A DNA stretch of 64,000 bases from Deinococcus seoulensis (GCF_014648115.1 NZ_BMQM01000021.1:1-64000); one strand, 5' to 3'. Positions 1 to 9,861 are shown, counted from the first letter of the stretch. Translations and numbers: made by a program. The notes: generated from the sequence alone by a model not told the origin.

Positions 1-41
1 ACCCTCATTCTGAGGTCAGAAGCCGTGCTGGACGTCCTTTT

Positions 42-3000
42 CTAAAACTGAAAGATGTCAGTCATGCCCAGGCGGGACTGCAAGCCCAGACTGGCGCGGT
101 GGCCCTCGGTCCAGTTGATGTCGTCGCGGGCGGTCAGGGTGACGTTCTCGGCGACGGGCACGCTGGCCTTGACGGTGGTGGTGGTGTCCAGTTCGCCGCT
201 GAGGCGCTGGGCGTGCTCGGCCGAGACGCTCAGGCCGCCGCTGGAGTACGCGCCGCTGACGACCGCGCCGAGGCCCTGCTCGTCCCCGAAGCCCGCGCGG
301 ATGCCCGCGCCGAGCGTGAACGGCGAGAAGGTGTACAGGCCCTTCAGGTCGGCGTGCCCGGTGCTGGTGTCGGCCGCGCCGTTCGTGCCCGACGTCTGCT
401 GGTACGTGGCGGCGGCGGCCACGGCCAGCGCGTCGGTCACGCGGTAGGTGGCGTCGGCGTTCACGCCCAGGCCGGGGGTGGTGGCGTTCAGGCCGGTGTA
501 GCCGGGCGCCTGGTAGTGGGCGCTGGCGTTCACGTCCAGGCGGTCCAGGGTGGCGCTGCCGCTGGCGTTCACCAGCAGGCCGTCCCCGGCGTAGGCGGCC
601 AGCAGGTCGGCGCGGGTGCTGCCCTGCTCGTAGCGGGCGCGGACGCCCACGCTGGTCACGCCGTCCAGGCTGACGGCGGCGGCGGCGGCACTCAGCTCGT
701 CGGTCACGCGGTACTTGACCTGCGCGCCCCAGGCGAGTGTGCGGGCGCCCAGCGGGTCGTTCAGGCGGTAGCTGACGCGCACGCTCTGCTCACGGCCGTC
801 GGGGTCGATCAGGTCGATGGCCCGCTGGAAGTACACGACGCCCGCGACCGGGTCCAGGGTGTAGTCGGTCAGGCGGGCCAGCGTCCGGACGCCCGTCTCG
901 GCGCCGGTGCGGGGGTCCACGGTGACCAGTTCAATGGTCTCGCTGTCGGGTTGCAGGTCGCTGTCGGCCAGGGTCAGGACGCGGGTGCCGTTGGCGGGCA
1001 GGGTGCGCCGGATCAGGTCGCCGGGCAGCGCGGCAACGAAACCCGACACCTGCGGGTTGCTGCGCGTGAAGCCGCTCAGGGCGGTGGGCGTGATGCCCAG
1101 GTTGAACACGTCCACCGGCACCGGCGCCTGCCGGTACTGCACGTTGAAGGCCGGGTGCTCGTAGCGCACGGCGACCGGGTCGATGCCCTGCAGCGGGGTG
1201 GTCTCGGTGCTGCTGTCGCCGTACGTCGAGTAACGCTGGAGGGGGTTGGCGGTCACGGGCAGGCCCTGCGTGCGGTCCTGCGTGACGGTGGTCTTGCCGG
1301 CGCTGTCGCGGTTGGCGTTCACGGCGCCGCTGGCCGCGACGTACAGTTTGCCGTCACCGATGGGCGTTTCCAGGTACGCCTGCCCGCGCGCCTCTCCGGC
1401 GGCCGTGCCGCCACTCTGGAGGATCGCGCCGAGGCTGACCATGCCGATCCCGACGCGGGTCTTGCTGGGCAGCGCCTCGAAGGAGCGGGTGACGACCTTG
1501 TCGCCCAGCAGCAGGCGCACGTCGAAGCGGGTGGGGGCGGACAGCGGCTCGAGTTCCAGCACGCCCTCGCCGTCCACCAGCTTCACCTGGTAGCTGCCCA
1601 CGCGGGGTTGCGCGTCGCCCTGGGTGGGTTCCAGGGTGGTCTGCACCGTCACGTTGCTGCTGGCGGTGGTCAGTCCGGCGGCGTCGGTCAGGCGCACCCC
1701 GATGCGGATGGGCGTCACGCCGTCCGCGACGAGCTGCTCGGCTTTCAGGTCCGCGCGGACGGGCGTGCCCGCCAGGTACACCCGGACGGTCTGATCGCCG
1801 AAGGTGACGGTGTTCTCGCCGTTACGCAGCGGCAGGCCGTAGAACTCCTGGCGCTGGGTGCCGCTGGTGACGTCCACGCTCTTGCGGCCCAGGGTGGCGG
1901 GGTCCACGGGCACGCCGTTCACGCTGGGCAGCGCGGCGCTGTCGGCGGGGCTCACCACGGCGACCGTGATGCGGTCGCGTTCGCGGTACACCGTGCCGTC
2001 CAGCGGGAGCTTCAGCGCGCCGTCGTTCTCGGCTGCCTGCTCCTGCGTGTCGGTCACGGCGTTCAGGCTGCCCAGGTCGTCCAGGTTGCCGTCCCCGACC
2101 AGGACGTTCAGCTGGCCGCCGGCGTACCGGCCGACCAGGGTGGGGCTGGCCAGCGCCGGGAGGTTGCCCTCGTGCGTGACCTTGTAGGTCAGGACGCCGC
2201 GCGCCGCGCCGGGCGTGGTCCAGTAATAGCGGCCGCTGGGTCCGGTCTGCGGGTCCGCGATGGCGCGGCCGCTCAGCTGGCTGCTGCCGGGCACGTAGGT
2301 GGCCCCGGCCGGCGGCTGGTGCGCCACGATGACCTGGTTGGCATTCTTGGTGCTGGGCACGTCGAAGGGAATGCGGACGGTGCTCTCGCGCGTGACGGCC
2401 ACGACCGGGGTCGGGGCGGGCGGCGGCGGGGTCTGCACGGTCTGCGTGCCGGTCACGACCTGCTGGCTGCCGCAGTTGCTGCTCAGGGTGGCGTTCAGGG
2501 TGCCCTGCGCGCCGCCGTCACCCCTGACGCGGGCGCGGTAGCTGAGGGTCTTTTCCTCACCGGGCTGCAGTTCGCCGCTGAAGGTGGTGGGGTCCAGCGC
2601 CTCGAGGGTCTCGCCGGGCGCGTCGGTCAGTTCGTAGGGGGCGGGCACGCCGCTGGTGTTCTTCAGGGTCAGGGTGACCGTGACGGTCTCACCGGCCAGC
2701 GTTTCGGGCAGCGGCGCGCGGCGCAGTTCGATCTGCGTGGCGGTGGGCAGCACCCGGACGTTCAGGTCCTGCGTCTGGTTCCAGGGAGCCAGCGTGGCCG
2801 TGAAGTCGCTGCTGCCGGCCGCGTCGGCCTTCGCTTCGAAGGTCAGCACGCCGGGGTTGGCGGCGTCCACGCGGGCCGTGACGGTGGTCTCACCGGCGGC
2901 CGTGAAGCCCTCCGGCAGCTTGACGCGCAGGCTGGCGGGCAGGGTCTGCCGCTCGAATTCGGTGGTGGCGCGCGCGGTGAAGGTCACCACGTCGCCCACG

Positions 3001-4058
3001 CAGACTTCGGGTTTGTCGGCCGTGAAGCTCAGGTCCATGCTGGGCTTGATCTGCACGGTCACGTGCGCGGTCTGCTGCTTGACGACCGTGGCGGCCGGGG
3101 CGTTCAGGGTCACCTCGGCACCCTTGACCGGCTCGACCGTCACCGGGTACTCCCTGGCGGGCAGAGTGAACGGTCCGGCGCTGCCCTGCACGTTGTAGGC
3201 CTGCTCGCCCACGGTCACGGTGGCCTGGGTGGGCAGGGTTTCCTCGGGCAGGATCAGTTCGGCCTTGATGTCCAGTTTGCCGGTCGTGTCGGCCGTGACG
3301 ATCTTGATCGGGCCGGTCGTGAGTTCGAAGCCGACCGAGTTGGAGTACTGGTACGTGTCTTTCGGCTGGCGCAGGTACAGGGTGTAGTTCCCGGCTTCCT
3401 CGGGCACCTTGATGTCGTCCCACTGCAACTGTCCGCTGACCTTGACCGGGTAGGCGTTGCCCTGCGCGTCGCGCAGTTCGGCTTCCAGTTCGCCCGGGCC
3501 GTCACCGTCGTACATGCGGATGCCCATCTCGCCGCCGGGGTTGGCGATGTTCAGGGCGGGCACCCAGTCGTTGCTGCGGATGGTGATGTTCAGGTGGTCG
3601 GCCTCGACGGCCGCGCTGATGGACTGCAGGCGGAAGGCGAAGGTGTTCTTGCCGTTGCCTTCGGTGCGGACCTTCAGGGTGTACGTTCCGGCGGGCAGGT
3701 CGTCGTTCAGGAAGGTCTGCCAGTCCTGGGCGCCCACGCCGAAGTTCTGTTCACGCACGACCTTGCCGTCGGCGTTGACCAGCGTGAAGGTCGAGTTGAC
3801 CGGGGCTTTGGGACGTTCGGTCGAGTAGTTCTCGTCTCCGAAGTAATCGTCGCTGCGATAGTCCTGCGGGTCGAACTGAGCGCCGTACACGTCGAGCTGC
3901 ACGCGGGAGCTGAGGCCCACGATCAGTCTCAGGTCCTGGTCCCCGACCGTCCACATCAGCTTGTTGCCGACGGAGGTCAGGGGAAGGGACGTGGCGATTT
4001 CCTGCGCTGCTGCCGAGCCGAGGAGTGCCGCCGTCAGGGTGGTGATGGCGCGTTTCAC
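42..4058 (-). CDS. large exported Ig-like/DUF11 protein with C-terminal beta-barrel-like region
   Basis: A 1338-residue protein with a signal peptide (residues 1-18, cut near AAAQE). The N-terminal 500 residues look like beta-sandwich modules. A DUF11-like stretch near residues 565-640 contains a PPAGATYVPGSS-type motif. The last ~350 residues alternate polar and hydrophobic positions, rich in Ala/Gly/Thr/Tyr, and end in Phe, as outer-membrane barrels do. The GTG start directly follows the TGA of the upstream gene (TGAGTG), and the ribosome binding site GGAGG sits inside that gene's last codons, so translation is probably coupled. It is the last gene of a four-gene surface operon. An envelope or adhesion role is inference; no enzymatic motif is visible. 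Confidence 0.85.
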   Translation of the reverse strand: MKRAITTLTAALLGSAAAQEIATSLPLTSVGNKLMWTVGDQDLRLIVGLSSRVQLDVYGAQFDPQDYRSDDYFGDENYSTERPKAPVNSTFTLVNADGKVVREQNFGVGAQDWQTFLNDDLPAGTYTLKVRTEGNGKNTFAFRLQSISAAVEADHLNITIRSNDWVPALNIANPGGEMGIRMYDGDGPGELEAELRDAQGNAYPVKVSGQLQWDDIKVPEEAGNYTLYLRQPKDTYQYSNSVGFELTTGPIKIVTADTTGKLDIKAELILPEETLPTQATVTVGEQAYNVQGSAGPFTLPAREYPVTVEPVKGAEVTLNAPAATVVKQQTAHVTVQIKPSMDLSFTADKPEVCVGDVVTFTARATTEFERQTLPASLRVKLPEGFTAAGETTVTARVDAANPGVLTFEAKADAAGSSDFTATLAPWNQTQDLNVRVLPTATQIELRRAPLPETLAGETVTVTLTLKNTSGVPAPYELTDAPGETLEALDPTTFSGELQPGEEKTLSYRARVRGDGGAQGTLNATLSSNCGSQQVVTGTQTVQTPPPPAPTPVVAVTRESTVRIPFDVPSTKNANQVIVAHQPPAGATYVPGSSQLSGRAIADPQTGPSGRYYWTTPGAARGVLTYKVTHEGNLPALASPTLVGRYAGGQLNVLVGDGNLDDLGSLNAVTDTQEQAAENDGALKLPLDGTVYRERDRITVAVVSPADSAALPSVNGVPVDPATLGRKSVDVTSGTQRQEFYGLPLRNGENTVTFGDQTVRVYLAGTPVRADLKAEQLVADGVTPIRIGVRLTDAAGLTTASSNVTVQTTLEPTQGDAQPRVGSYQVKLVDGEGVLELEPLSAPTRFDVRLLLGDKVVTRSFEALPSKTRVGIGMVSLGAILQSGGTAAGEARGQAYLETPIGDGKLYVAASGAVNANRDSAGKTTVTQDRTQGLPVTANPLQRYSTYGDSSTETTPLQGIDPVAVRYEHPAFNVQYRQAPVPVDVFNLGITPTALSGFTRSNPQVSGFVAALPGDLIRRTLPANGTRVLTLADSDLQPDSETIELVTVDPRTGAETGVRTLARLTDYTLDPVAGVVYFQRAIDLIDPDGREQSVRVSYRLNDPLGARTLAWGAQVKYRVTDELSAAAAAVSLDGVTSVGVRARYEQGSTRADLLAAYAGDGLLVNASGSATLDRLDVNASAHYQAPGYTGLNATTPGLGVNADATYRVTDALAVAAAATYQQTSGTNGAADTSTGHADLKGLYTFSPFTLGAGIRAGFGDEQGLGAVVSGAYSSGGLSVSAEHAQRLSGELDTTTTVKASVPVAENVTLTARDDINWTEGHRASLGLQSRLGMTDIFQF

Positions 4059-6926
4059 TCAGTACCTCCAGCTGGCCGTCGGGTCGGTGACGGCGCCTTT
4101 AGGGTCGCCTGCCCAGCGGAAGCGGTAGGTCACCGCGCGTTCTCCGCTGTCAAGCGTGTCGTAGGTCAGGACGTTCTGGCCGTCGGTGAGTTCCGCGCCC
4201 GCAGGCAGCGGGTCGGTGATGTTCACGCCGCTCAGGTCCGCGCCCGCGCTGAGGATCAGCTGCACGCGGTACTCGCCGGGTTCGTCGGTCATAAACAGCT
4301 GCTTGCGGATGCTCAGGGCACGTTCCGGCTGGCCGGGCAGGGTGCTGGACACGCGCAGGGTGGTGTCGCGGATCACGGCGATGTCACCGGCCTCGGGGGC
4401 CAGCGGGAAGTCCACGCTGGTCAGGTTGCGCAGGAACACCACGCGGCTGCCGGGGCGTCCGGCGTCCTGCGGCACGCTGATGTTCTGCGCTGCCACCGAG
4501 TTGGGATCCAGGCGCAGCGCGGCCGTGCCCTCGGGCAGGCTGCGGAAGTGGTAGCGGCCCTGCGCGTCGGTCAGGGCGATCCGGCCACCGGCCAGGATCA
4601 CGCGGGCGTTCTGGCAGGGAATGTCGGTGCCGCGGTCGTACACGCCGTTGCGGTTCACGTCCAGGAACACGTACCCGACCAGGTCGGCGGTGTTGCGGCC
4701 GAAGATCAGCGGGTCGATGGTGTTCAGGGCGCTGCTGGGCGGCGTCTTGATCTCGCCGTTGTTGCTGATGGCGGTCGCCAGGGCGCTGTTGCGGATCTGG
4801 CTGCCGGCAGCGGGCGTGACCACGGCGTCGAAGGTGATGACGGCGGTCGCGCCGGGCGCGAGGCCCGGAATGCTCCACACGTACTCGCGGCCCGTGACGG
4901 TGGGGATGATCTCGGCGCCGTTCAGGCGGCTGCTGCCGTCCACGTAGTCCAGCCCGGCCGGCAGGTTGTCGGTGACCTTGATGACCTGAAGGCCGCCGGT
5001 GGCGCTGCGGTTGGTGACCGTGAAGGTGTACGTGATGGTGCTGCCGTACGAGACGGTGGCGGGGCTGCTGGTCTTCACGAGGCTCAGGTTCGCCTGGTTG
5101 AACACGCCGTTCTGCACCGGGTTCGACGGGATGGGGTCCGGGACCTCGCTGCTGCTGACCGTGAAGACGTTCACGGCGCGGGCGCCGTCGGGCGTGCTGG
5201 CGGGCACGCGGGCCTTGAGGGTCAGGGTCAGGGTCTCGCCGGGCGCGAGGCGCGCGAAGCGCCACACGACGTCAGTGCCTTCGGGCGCGCCGCCCTGGTC
5301 AGCCGAGACGAATTCCAGGCTGTCGGTGCGGATGACCTGTCCCTGTGCGTCCAGAATCTGCAGGTTGTTCAGGGGGTCGCGCAGCACCAGGTTGGTCAGC
5401 GCGAAGCTCTGCGAGTTGGTGAAGGTCAGGGTGTACGTGATGACCTGACCGGGCGCGACCAGTCCCTCGCCCGCGTCGCCGGACTTGACCGGGTTGAGCA
5501 GGTTGGGGGCCACGTTGATGATGCAGTCGATGGTCAGGTTGTCGGCGGCGCCGCGGCTGCTCGTGGCGGTCAGTTCGGCGCGCAGGGCCTCGTTGGCGGT
5601 GCTGCTGCTGGCCTTGGTGACCACGTAGCAGGCGTTGAAGTCACGGGTGGCCTGCGGGGCAAGGTTCGGCACGATGAACGGTTCCGTGATGGGCGTGCCG
5701 TTCAGTTCGGTGAAGCGCACGGTGCCCTGTCCGGTCACGATGCGCCCGGTGATGGTGATGCTGTCGGCGCGGTCGCCGAGGTTCTGCACGGTGTGCGGGA
5801 AGCAGACTTCCTGGTTCAGCAGGGCGTTCTGACGGACCTGCTTGTCGTCGCTGCTGAGTTCCCCGCCGGGCAGCGCCTGCGGGTTGCTGATCGGGCCGAG
5901 CGCGATGCTGGGCGTGTAGCGCACCGTGATGTCGGCCGGGGCGTCCACGCTGACGTCGCTGCTGCGCAGCTGGCCCACGTTGCGGCGCGTGCCGATGTCG
6001 GTGGCGGGCGCGGTCAGGCGGAAGGTGAGGGTCAGGGTACCGCCGGCCGGGAGGCTGGCAGTGCGGGCGCGGATGGCACTGACCGGGGCGGTCTCGCTGG
6101 CGGACCAGTTCGTGCCGTCGGCGCTGTACTCGATGACGCCGCCGCCCGTCAGGTTGGCGCTGGCACTGCGGAACACGAAGTCACGCATTTCGGGGGTGTT
6201 CAGGAAGTCCGTGACCGTCACGGGCCGCGAGGCGCCCTGCCCGGTGTTGCGGGCGGTCAGGGTGACCAGGGTGTCCTCGCCGGGCCGGATGGCGGCCGGG
6301 GTGAAGGTCTTGGTCAGGGTCAGTTCCGGGGGTTCGCCGACGCTCACGCGGGCCACGTTGTCGTCGTCGGTCTCGCCGGGGCGGCCGCTGGTGTTCGTGG
6401 CGCAGGCGGCCACGAGGTTCAGGTAGGCGTTCCCGCGGTTGGCGGCGGCGGTGCTGACCTGCACGAGCACGCTGCGGGTCTGGTCGGCGTCCAGGCTCAG
6501 GGCCGTGACGGCCGCCTCGCCGGGGTCGACCACGCCGTTGCCGTTGCTGTCCTCGTGAATGCTGAGGTCGCCGGGCAGGAACTGCGAGGCGGCGTCGGTC
6601 AGGACGCGCAGGTTCGCGGTGTTCTTGGCGTTCCCGGTGTTGGTCACGGTGTAGCGCAGCGTGGCGCCCTCGCCGGGCAGCAGGCTGTAGCTCTGGCCGG
6701 GCGCGGCCACGGTGCCGTTCGGCAGGACGCTCAGGGCGCACACGGCCGTCACGGTGGTCGTCACGGGCGGCGTGGGAATGGATGTGGGCGGGCCGCCCTC
6801 CGGCGTGAATTCCAGAACGGCGGTGTTCTGGATCACGGTCCCGGCTGGCGTGCCCGCCGCGTACGCGGGGCTGGCCAGGGTCAGGGCCAGCGCCGTCAGC
6901 AGTTGAAGCACAGGGGGTTTTCGCAC
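4059..6926 (-). CDS. DUF11-repeat surface protein with SdrD-B/carboxypeptidase-regulatory-like domain
   Basis: About 955 residues with a signal peptide ending near SPAYA. Repeated DUF11 modules show the typical PGxxxTYTxTxTN pattern (for example residues ~500-520 and ~620-640). Near residue 735 a domain starting GYVFLDVNRNGVYD and continuing to DAQGRYHFRSLPEG resembles the SdrD B-like or carboxypeptidase-regulatory fold. Two acidic DxNxNG loops could bind calcium. I start at GTG 6926 because GGGAGG lies just upstream; the longer TTG start at 6938 would put that site inside the gene. It abuts the next gene without a gap. A structural or cell-surface role is inferred from the family. Confidence 0.85.
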   Translation of the reverse strand: MRKPPVLQLLTALALTLASPAYAAGTPAGTVIQNTAVLEFTPEGGPPTSIPTPPVTTTVTAVCALSVLPNGTVAAPGQSYSLLPGEGATLRYTVTNTGNAKNTANLRVLTDAASQFLPGDLSIHEDSNGNGVVDPGEAAVTALSLDADQTRSVLVQVSTAAANRGNAYLNLVAACATNTSGRPGETDDDNVARVSVGEPPELTLTKTFTPAAIRPGEDTLVTLTARNTGQGASRPVTVTDFLNTPEMRDFVFRSASANLTGGGVIEYSADGTNWSASETAPVSAIRARTASLPAGGTLTLTFRLTAPATDIGTRRNVGQLRSSDVSVDAPADITVRYTPSIALGPISNPQALPGGELSSDDKQVRQNALLNQEVCFPHTVQNLGDRADSITITGRIVTGQGTVRFTELNGTPITEPFIVPNLAPQATRDFNACYVVTKASSSTANEALRAELTATSSRGAADNLTIDCIINVAPNLLNPVKSGDAGEGLVAPGQVITYTLTFTNSQSFALTNLVLRDPLNNLQILDAQGQVIRTDSLEFVSADQGGAPEGTDVVWRFARLAPGETLTLTLKARVPASTPDGARAVNVFTVSSSEVPDPIPSNPVQNGVFNQANLSLVKTSSPATVSYGSTITYTFTVTNRSATGGLQVIKVTDNLPAGLDYVDGSSRLNGAEIIPTVTGREYVWSIPGLAPGATAVITFDAVVTPAAGSQIRNSALATAISNNGEIKTPPSSALNTIDPLIFGRNTADLVGYVFLDVNRNGVYDRGTDIPCQNARVILAGGRIALTDAQGRYHFRSLPEGTAALRLDPNSVAAQNISVPQDAGRPGSRVVFLRNLTSVDFPLAPEAGDIAVIRDTTLRVSSTLPGQPERALSIRKQLFMTDEPGEYRVQLILSAGADLSGVNITDPLPAGAELTDGQNVLTYDTLDSGERAVTYRFRWAGDPKGAVTDPTASWRY

Positions 6927-7013
6927 GTTGCCTCCCAAAGTCGTGTGGCGGTAGAAAAATCGTCTTCTCTTGTTGTGAGGGGGTGAGGGGGAGTCGAGGG
7001 AAATGGGTTGGAA

Positions 7014-7069
7014 CTCCCCCGTGTGGGGGAGGCGCGCCCTGCCTCCGGGGCAGGAGGACCGGGCGCGCC
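7014..7069. other. two adjacent strong inverted repeats between surface-protein genes
   Basis: CTCCCCC/GGGGGAG (7014-7020 with 7025-7031) is followed by GGCGCGCCC/GGGCGCGCC (7031-7039 with 7061-7069), which encloses an alternative CCTGCC/GGCAGG stem. They lie after the stop of the 667-residue gene and 88 bp or more before the next start. No long T-run follows in the direction of transcription, so partial termination or mRNA stabilisation is as likely as full termination. Confidence 0.55.
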
Positions 7070-7077
7070 TGCGGGCC

Positions 7078-9081
7078 TTACTTCACCGTGACGGTGAAGG
7101 TGCCGGTGATGGTCTGGCCGGAGGTCAGGATGTCACCGGTGTCGATGGTGCCGTTGCCGTTGGTGTCCACGCCGGCGTACACGGTGCCGCCGTCAGACAG
7201 CGCCGCGATCGCGGTGGCACTCCAGGCGGTGCCGTTGGTGGAGTACAGGATGGGGCCGGTCGCCGTGCTGGTCGCCGTGAAGCTCACGTAGGTGGTGTTG
7301 GCGGGCAGCGTGTCCTTGATGAAGGCCTTGGTCACGTTGGCGTTGCTGGTGTTCTTCCCGATGATGGTGTAGGTCAGGGTCTCGCCGGGTTTGGCTTCGG
7401 TCTTGTCGACGGTCTTGCTGGGCGCAGCGACCGGGGTCTTGCCGACCGTGATGGTGTCGTTGGGGTCGGTGACGGTCACGCCGGTCGTGGGGGACTTGGC
7501 GGTCTGGTTCAGGGTGATGGTCTGCGCGGCGGCGGCGCAGGGCACGTCGACCACGGCGATCAGCTTCAGTTCGGCGCCGGGGGCAAGCACGCCGGTGTCG
7601 GCGATGCCGTTGGCGTTCGTGTCGGTCAGGGCGACCTCACCGGTGTCCAGGGCCTTGTTGCCGTTGGTGTCCTTGAAGTACTGCACGGGAACGTTCCGGG
7701 TGGTGCCGTCGGTCAGCTTGATGGGGGCCACGCCGCTCACGTCGAAGGTGTCGGGGGCGCTGCCCAGGTTGGCGATCTCCATGGCGATGGTCGAGCGGAT
7801 GTCCGGGGAGGTCGCGGTGCAGGTGGTGGGCGGAATGATCGGCGTGCCGGGGTTGCCGGGCTTGCCTGCTTCGGGGGTGCCGACCGGGGTGGGGTCACCG
7901 CCGGGGGTGGGGGTGGGGTTCCCGAACGACAGGCCGGGCAGGTTCACGATGTCCTTGGTGTCGTCTTTCTTGGTGGGATCGTTGCTGCTGGTGGTGGTAA
8001 CCGTGACGGTCGGCTGGGTGCCGGGGGTCGTGGGGGCGCTGCCAGCGGGGAAGGTCACACGCACGAGCAGGTCGGCGGTGTCGCCGGGGTTCAGGCTGCC
8101 CACGTCGGGCACGCCGTCACCGTCGGTGTCGGGCAGGGGGGTGCCGTCGGGCTTGAGCAGTTCGACGGTGGTGTTGGCCGGGAAGCCGCTCTGGACGGCC
8201 GTGATGTCGAACACGTCGGGGCGGTTACCGTTGTTCTGCACGGTGTTCGTGAAGGTGACGACGGTGGTGGTGGTCGTGGCCTGCGCGGTCTGGGTGTCAG
8301 CGGCGCTGGGCGTGATGGTCACCGGGGTGGTGTCGGTGCTCTGGTAGGCGGGCGTGAGGGGGTTGCCGTTGCCGTCCGGGTCGTTTTTCGGGCCGATGAC
8401 GGTGGCGTCCTTGCGGTCCACGGTGGTGACGTTGGAGTTGTTGGCGTCGCGGGGCACGGCCGGGTCGTTGTTGAAGGCCGGGTTGTCCTGGCGGTCGCCG
8501 GTGGGGTCACCGCCGAACTTGTCGGTGCTGGTGGCAGCGGTGGGAATGGTGTACACCTGGAAGAACTTGACGGCCTGATCCTGGTTCACGCCGGTGATGG
8601 TGGTGATGGGCGTGGCGGCCGCGATCTCGGCGGCGCTGAGGGTGCCGTCGTTGTTGGTGTCGGCACTGACCGGGTAGAAGCGGATGTTCTCGGGGGTCTT
8701 GACGGCCGCCGCAGGGTCCGGGGTGTTGGTCAGGGTGTAGCTCTCGTTGGGCACGTTGCCGGTGTTGGTCAGCGTGTACGGGAACACCACGGTGTCGCCG
8801 GGCCTGGCGGTCGCGGTCTGGCCGGGGGCCGTGTAGTCGGGCGTGGTGCGGTCGGCGCTGCCGTCGTTCTTCACGATGGTGAAGCTGGGCACCGGAAGCA
8901 CGGTCGTGGTGACCGGGTTGGAGGGCACGGTGGTGGGGGGGGTGCCAGTCGGGGTACCTTCGGGCGTGAAGACGATCTCGGCCGTGTTCCTGATGACGGT
9001 GCCGGCAGCGGTGCCAGCGGCGGAGGCGGAGCCGGCGGCGAGCGCGGCGATCAGGGCGGCAAACTTCCAGGAATTCTTCAT
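7078..9081 (-). CDS. DUF11-type secreted protein with calcium-loop motifs
   Basis: 667 residues, signal peptide 1-22 (cut after ASA), then DUF11-like beta modules. At least five acidic loops of the form DTNxDG/DTDGDG/DTNGNG occur (for example near residues 165, 320, 480 and 650), the dockerin/thrombospondin-type calcium-binding pattern. The start follows GGAGGAGAACAC, a clear ribosome binding site. It sits 68 bp after the small first gene of the cluster and 151 bp before the 955-residue gene, all on the same strand. Probably an extracellular or envelope structural protein that needs Ca2+; this is inference from motifs. Confidence 0.85.
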   Translation of the reverse strand: MKNSWKFAALIAALAAGSASAAGTAAGTVIRNTAEIVFTPEGTPTGTPPTTVPSNPVTTTVLPVPSFTIVKNDGSADRTTPDYTAPGQTATARPGDTVVFPYTLTNTGNVPNESYTLTNTPDPAAAVKTPENIRFYPVSADTNNDGTLSAAEIAAATPITTITGVNQDQAVKFFQVYTIPTAATSTDKFGGDPTGDRQDNPAFNNDPAVPRDANNSNVTTVDRKDATVIGPKNDPDGNGNPLTPAYQSTDTTPVTITPSAADTQTAQATTTTTVVTFTNTVQNNGNRPDVFDITAVQSGFPANTTVELLKPDGTPLPDTDGDGVPDVGSLNPGDTADLLVRVTFPAGSAPTTPGTQPTVTVTTTSSNDPTKKDDTKDIVNLPGLSFGNPTPTPGGDPTPVGTPEAGKPGNPGTPIIPPTTCTATSPDIRSTIAMEIANLGSAPDTFDVSGVAPIKLTDGTTRNVPVQYFKDTNGNKALDTGEVALTDTNANGIADTGVLAPGAELKLIAVVDVPCAAAAQTITLNQTAKSPTTGVTVTDPNDTITVGKTPVAAPSKTVDKTEAKPGETLTYTIIGKNTSNANVTKAFIKDTLPANTTYVSFTATSTATGPILYSTNGTAWSATAIAALSDGGTVYAGVDTNGNGTIDTGDILTSGQTITGTFTVTVK

Positions 9082-9149
9082 GTGTTCTCCTCCGAGCCGG
9101 GGGGCATTCGGTGTATTGGTGCTGCTTGTTCGGGTGATGGAGCGCTGGC

Positions 9150-9647
9150 TTACTTGACTTTCACGCGGAAGGCGAACTTCAGCGTTTCGTCCGGGTTGAT
9201 GTTGGTGACGGTCCAGCGCACGTTGGTGTACTCGGTGATGGGCACCGGAACCTTGCGGGTCACGGACTGTCCGTTCTCGGTGACGGTCACGGTGCGGGTG
9301 GGGGCGGCGCTGAAGGTCTTGCCGCCGTCGAGGCTGTACTGCACTTTCCAGCGGTTGGCGTTGGCGGTGGTCAGCTGGGCGAACTCTGTTCCCTTGGGGA
9401 CGGGCACGTTGACCAGCAGTTGCGCCAGCTTGCGGCCGGAGACGTTCACGAGCGTGATCTGTTCGCGCAGGATGTCGCCGGGCAGCACGGTCTTGGGGTT
9501 CTCGATGACGGTTTCGGTGGCCTTGCCGTCGGTGACGACACTCTTGATCAGGTCCTGATTGAGCGTGAAGGTCACGTTCTGCGGCACGTTACCGGTCTGC
9601 GCGCCGGCCGTGGCCAGCAGGAGGAAGGGAATGAGCATGCGCTTCAA
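9150..9647 (-). CDS. small exported protein, first gene of the surface operon
   Basis: 165 residues from a TTG start 9 nt after GGAGG; an in-frame ATG three codons later (9638) is the alternative. A signal peptide ends near TAGAQ. The mature part is a single beta-rich domain (motifs VLPGDILREQI and NINPDETLKFAFRVKVK) like the DUF11-type modules of its neighbours. The reading frame stays open much further upstream, but that stretch contains the leader hairpin and promoter and is not coding. Role unknown; it is the lead cistron of the surface cluster. Confidence 0.8.
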   Translation of the reverse strand: MKRMLIPFLLLATAGAQTGNVPQNVTFTLNQDLIKSVVTDGKATETVIENPKTVLPGDILREQITLVNVSGRKLAQLLVNVPVPKGTEFAQLTTANANRWKVQYSLDGGKTFSAAPTRTVTVTENGQSVTRKVPVPITEYTNVRWTVTNINPDETLKFAFRVKVK

Positions 9648-9670
9648 GAAGTCGTACCTCCGGAACAGAT

Positions 9671-9720
9671 AAAAAAAGTGACCGACAGTCAGGGGAATGA
9701 ATTCCCTTGTTCTGTCGGTC
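9671..9720 (-). terminator. intrinsic terminator / possible attenuator in the surface-operon leader
   Basis: On the minus strand a 9-bp perfect stem (9712-9720 with 9680-9688) encloses a second stem GGGAAT/ATTCCC and is followed by seven T residues (9677-9671). It lies about 190 nt downstream of a good promoter and only ~15 nt before the ribosome binding site of the first surface gene. It could end carA transcripts, or act as a regulated terminator in the leader. Confidence 0.75.
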
Positions 9721-9735
9721 GCGCCACTGGCTCCA

Positions 9736-9766
9736 CACCTGGCAAGGCGCCCGTTTGCGCCAGGTG
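9736..9766 (-). other. second leader hairpin with alternative pairing
   Basis: CACCTGGC (9736-9743) pairs with GCCAGGTG (9759-9766). An overlapping GGCGC/GCGCC pairing uses some of the same bases, so two exclusive folds are possible. It sits just upstream of the leader terminator hairpin. Confidence 0.45.
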
Positions 9767-9861
9767 GTTCATAGCTCCGGAACAGCTGATTGGTCAGAGC
9801 GGAGCACCGCCGGGGTGCCGTATCTGGTGGACATCTTCGAGACGTTCCGGTGAGACTCTTA

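Noticed and set aside
99..6986. 2295-codon open frame on the plus strand opposite the surface genes
   Set aside because: GC-rich antisense shadow with Gly/Val/Arg/Ala-only composition and no ribosome binding site; the minus-strand genes have signal peptides, domains and proper starts.
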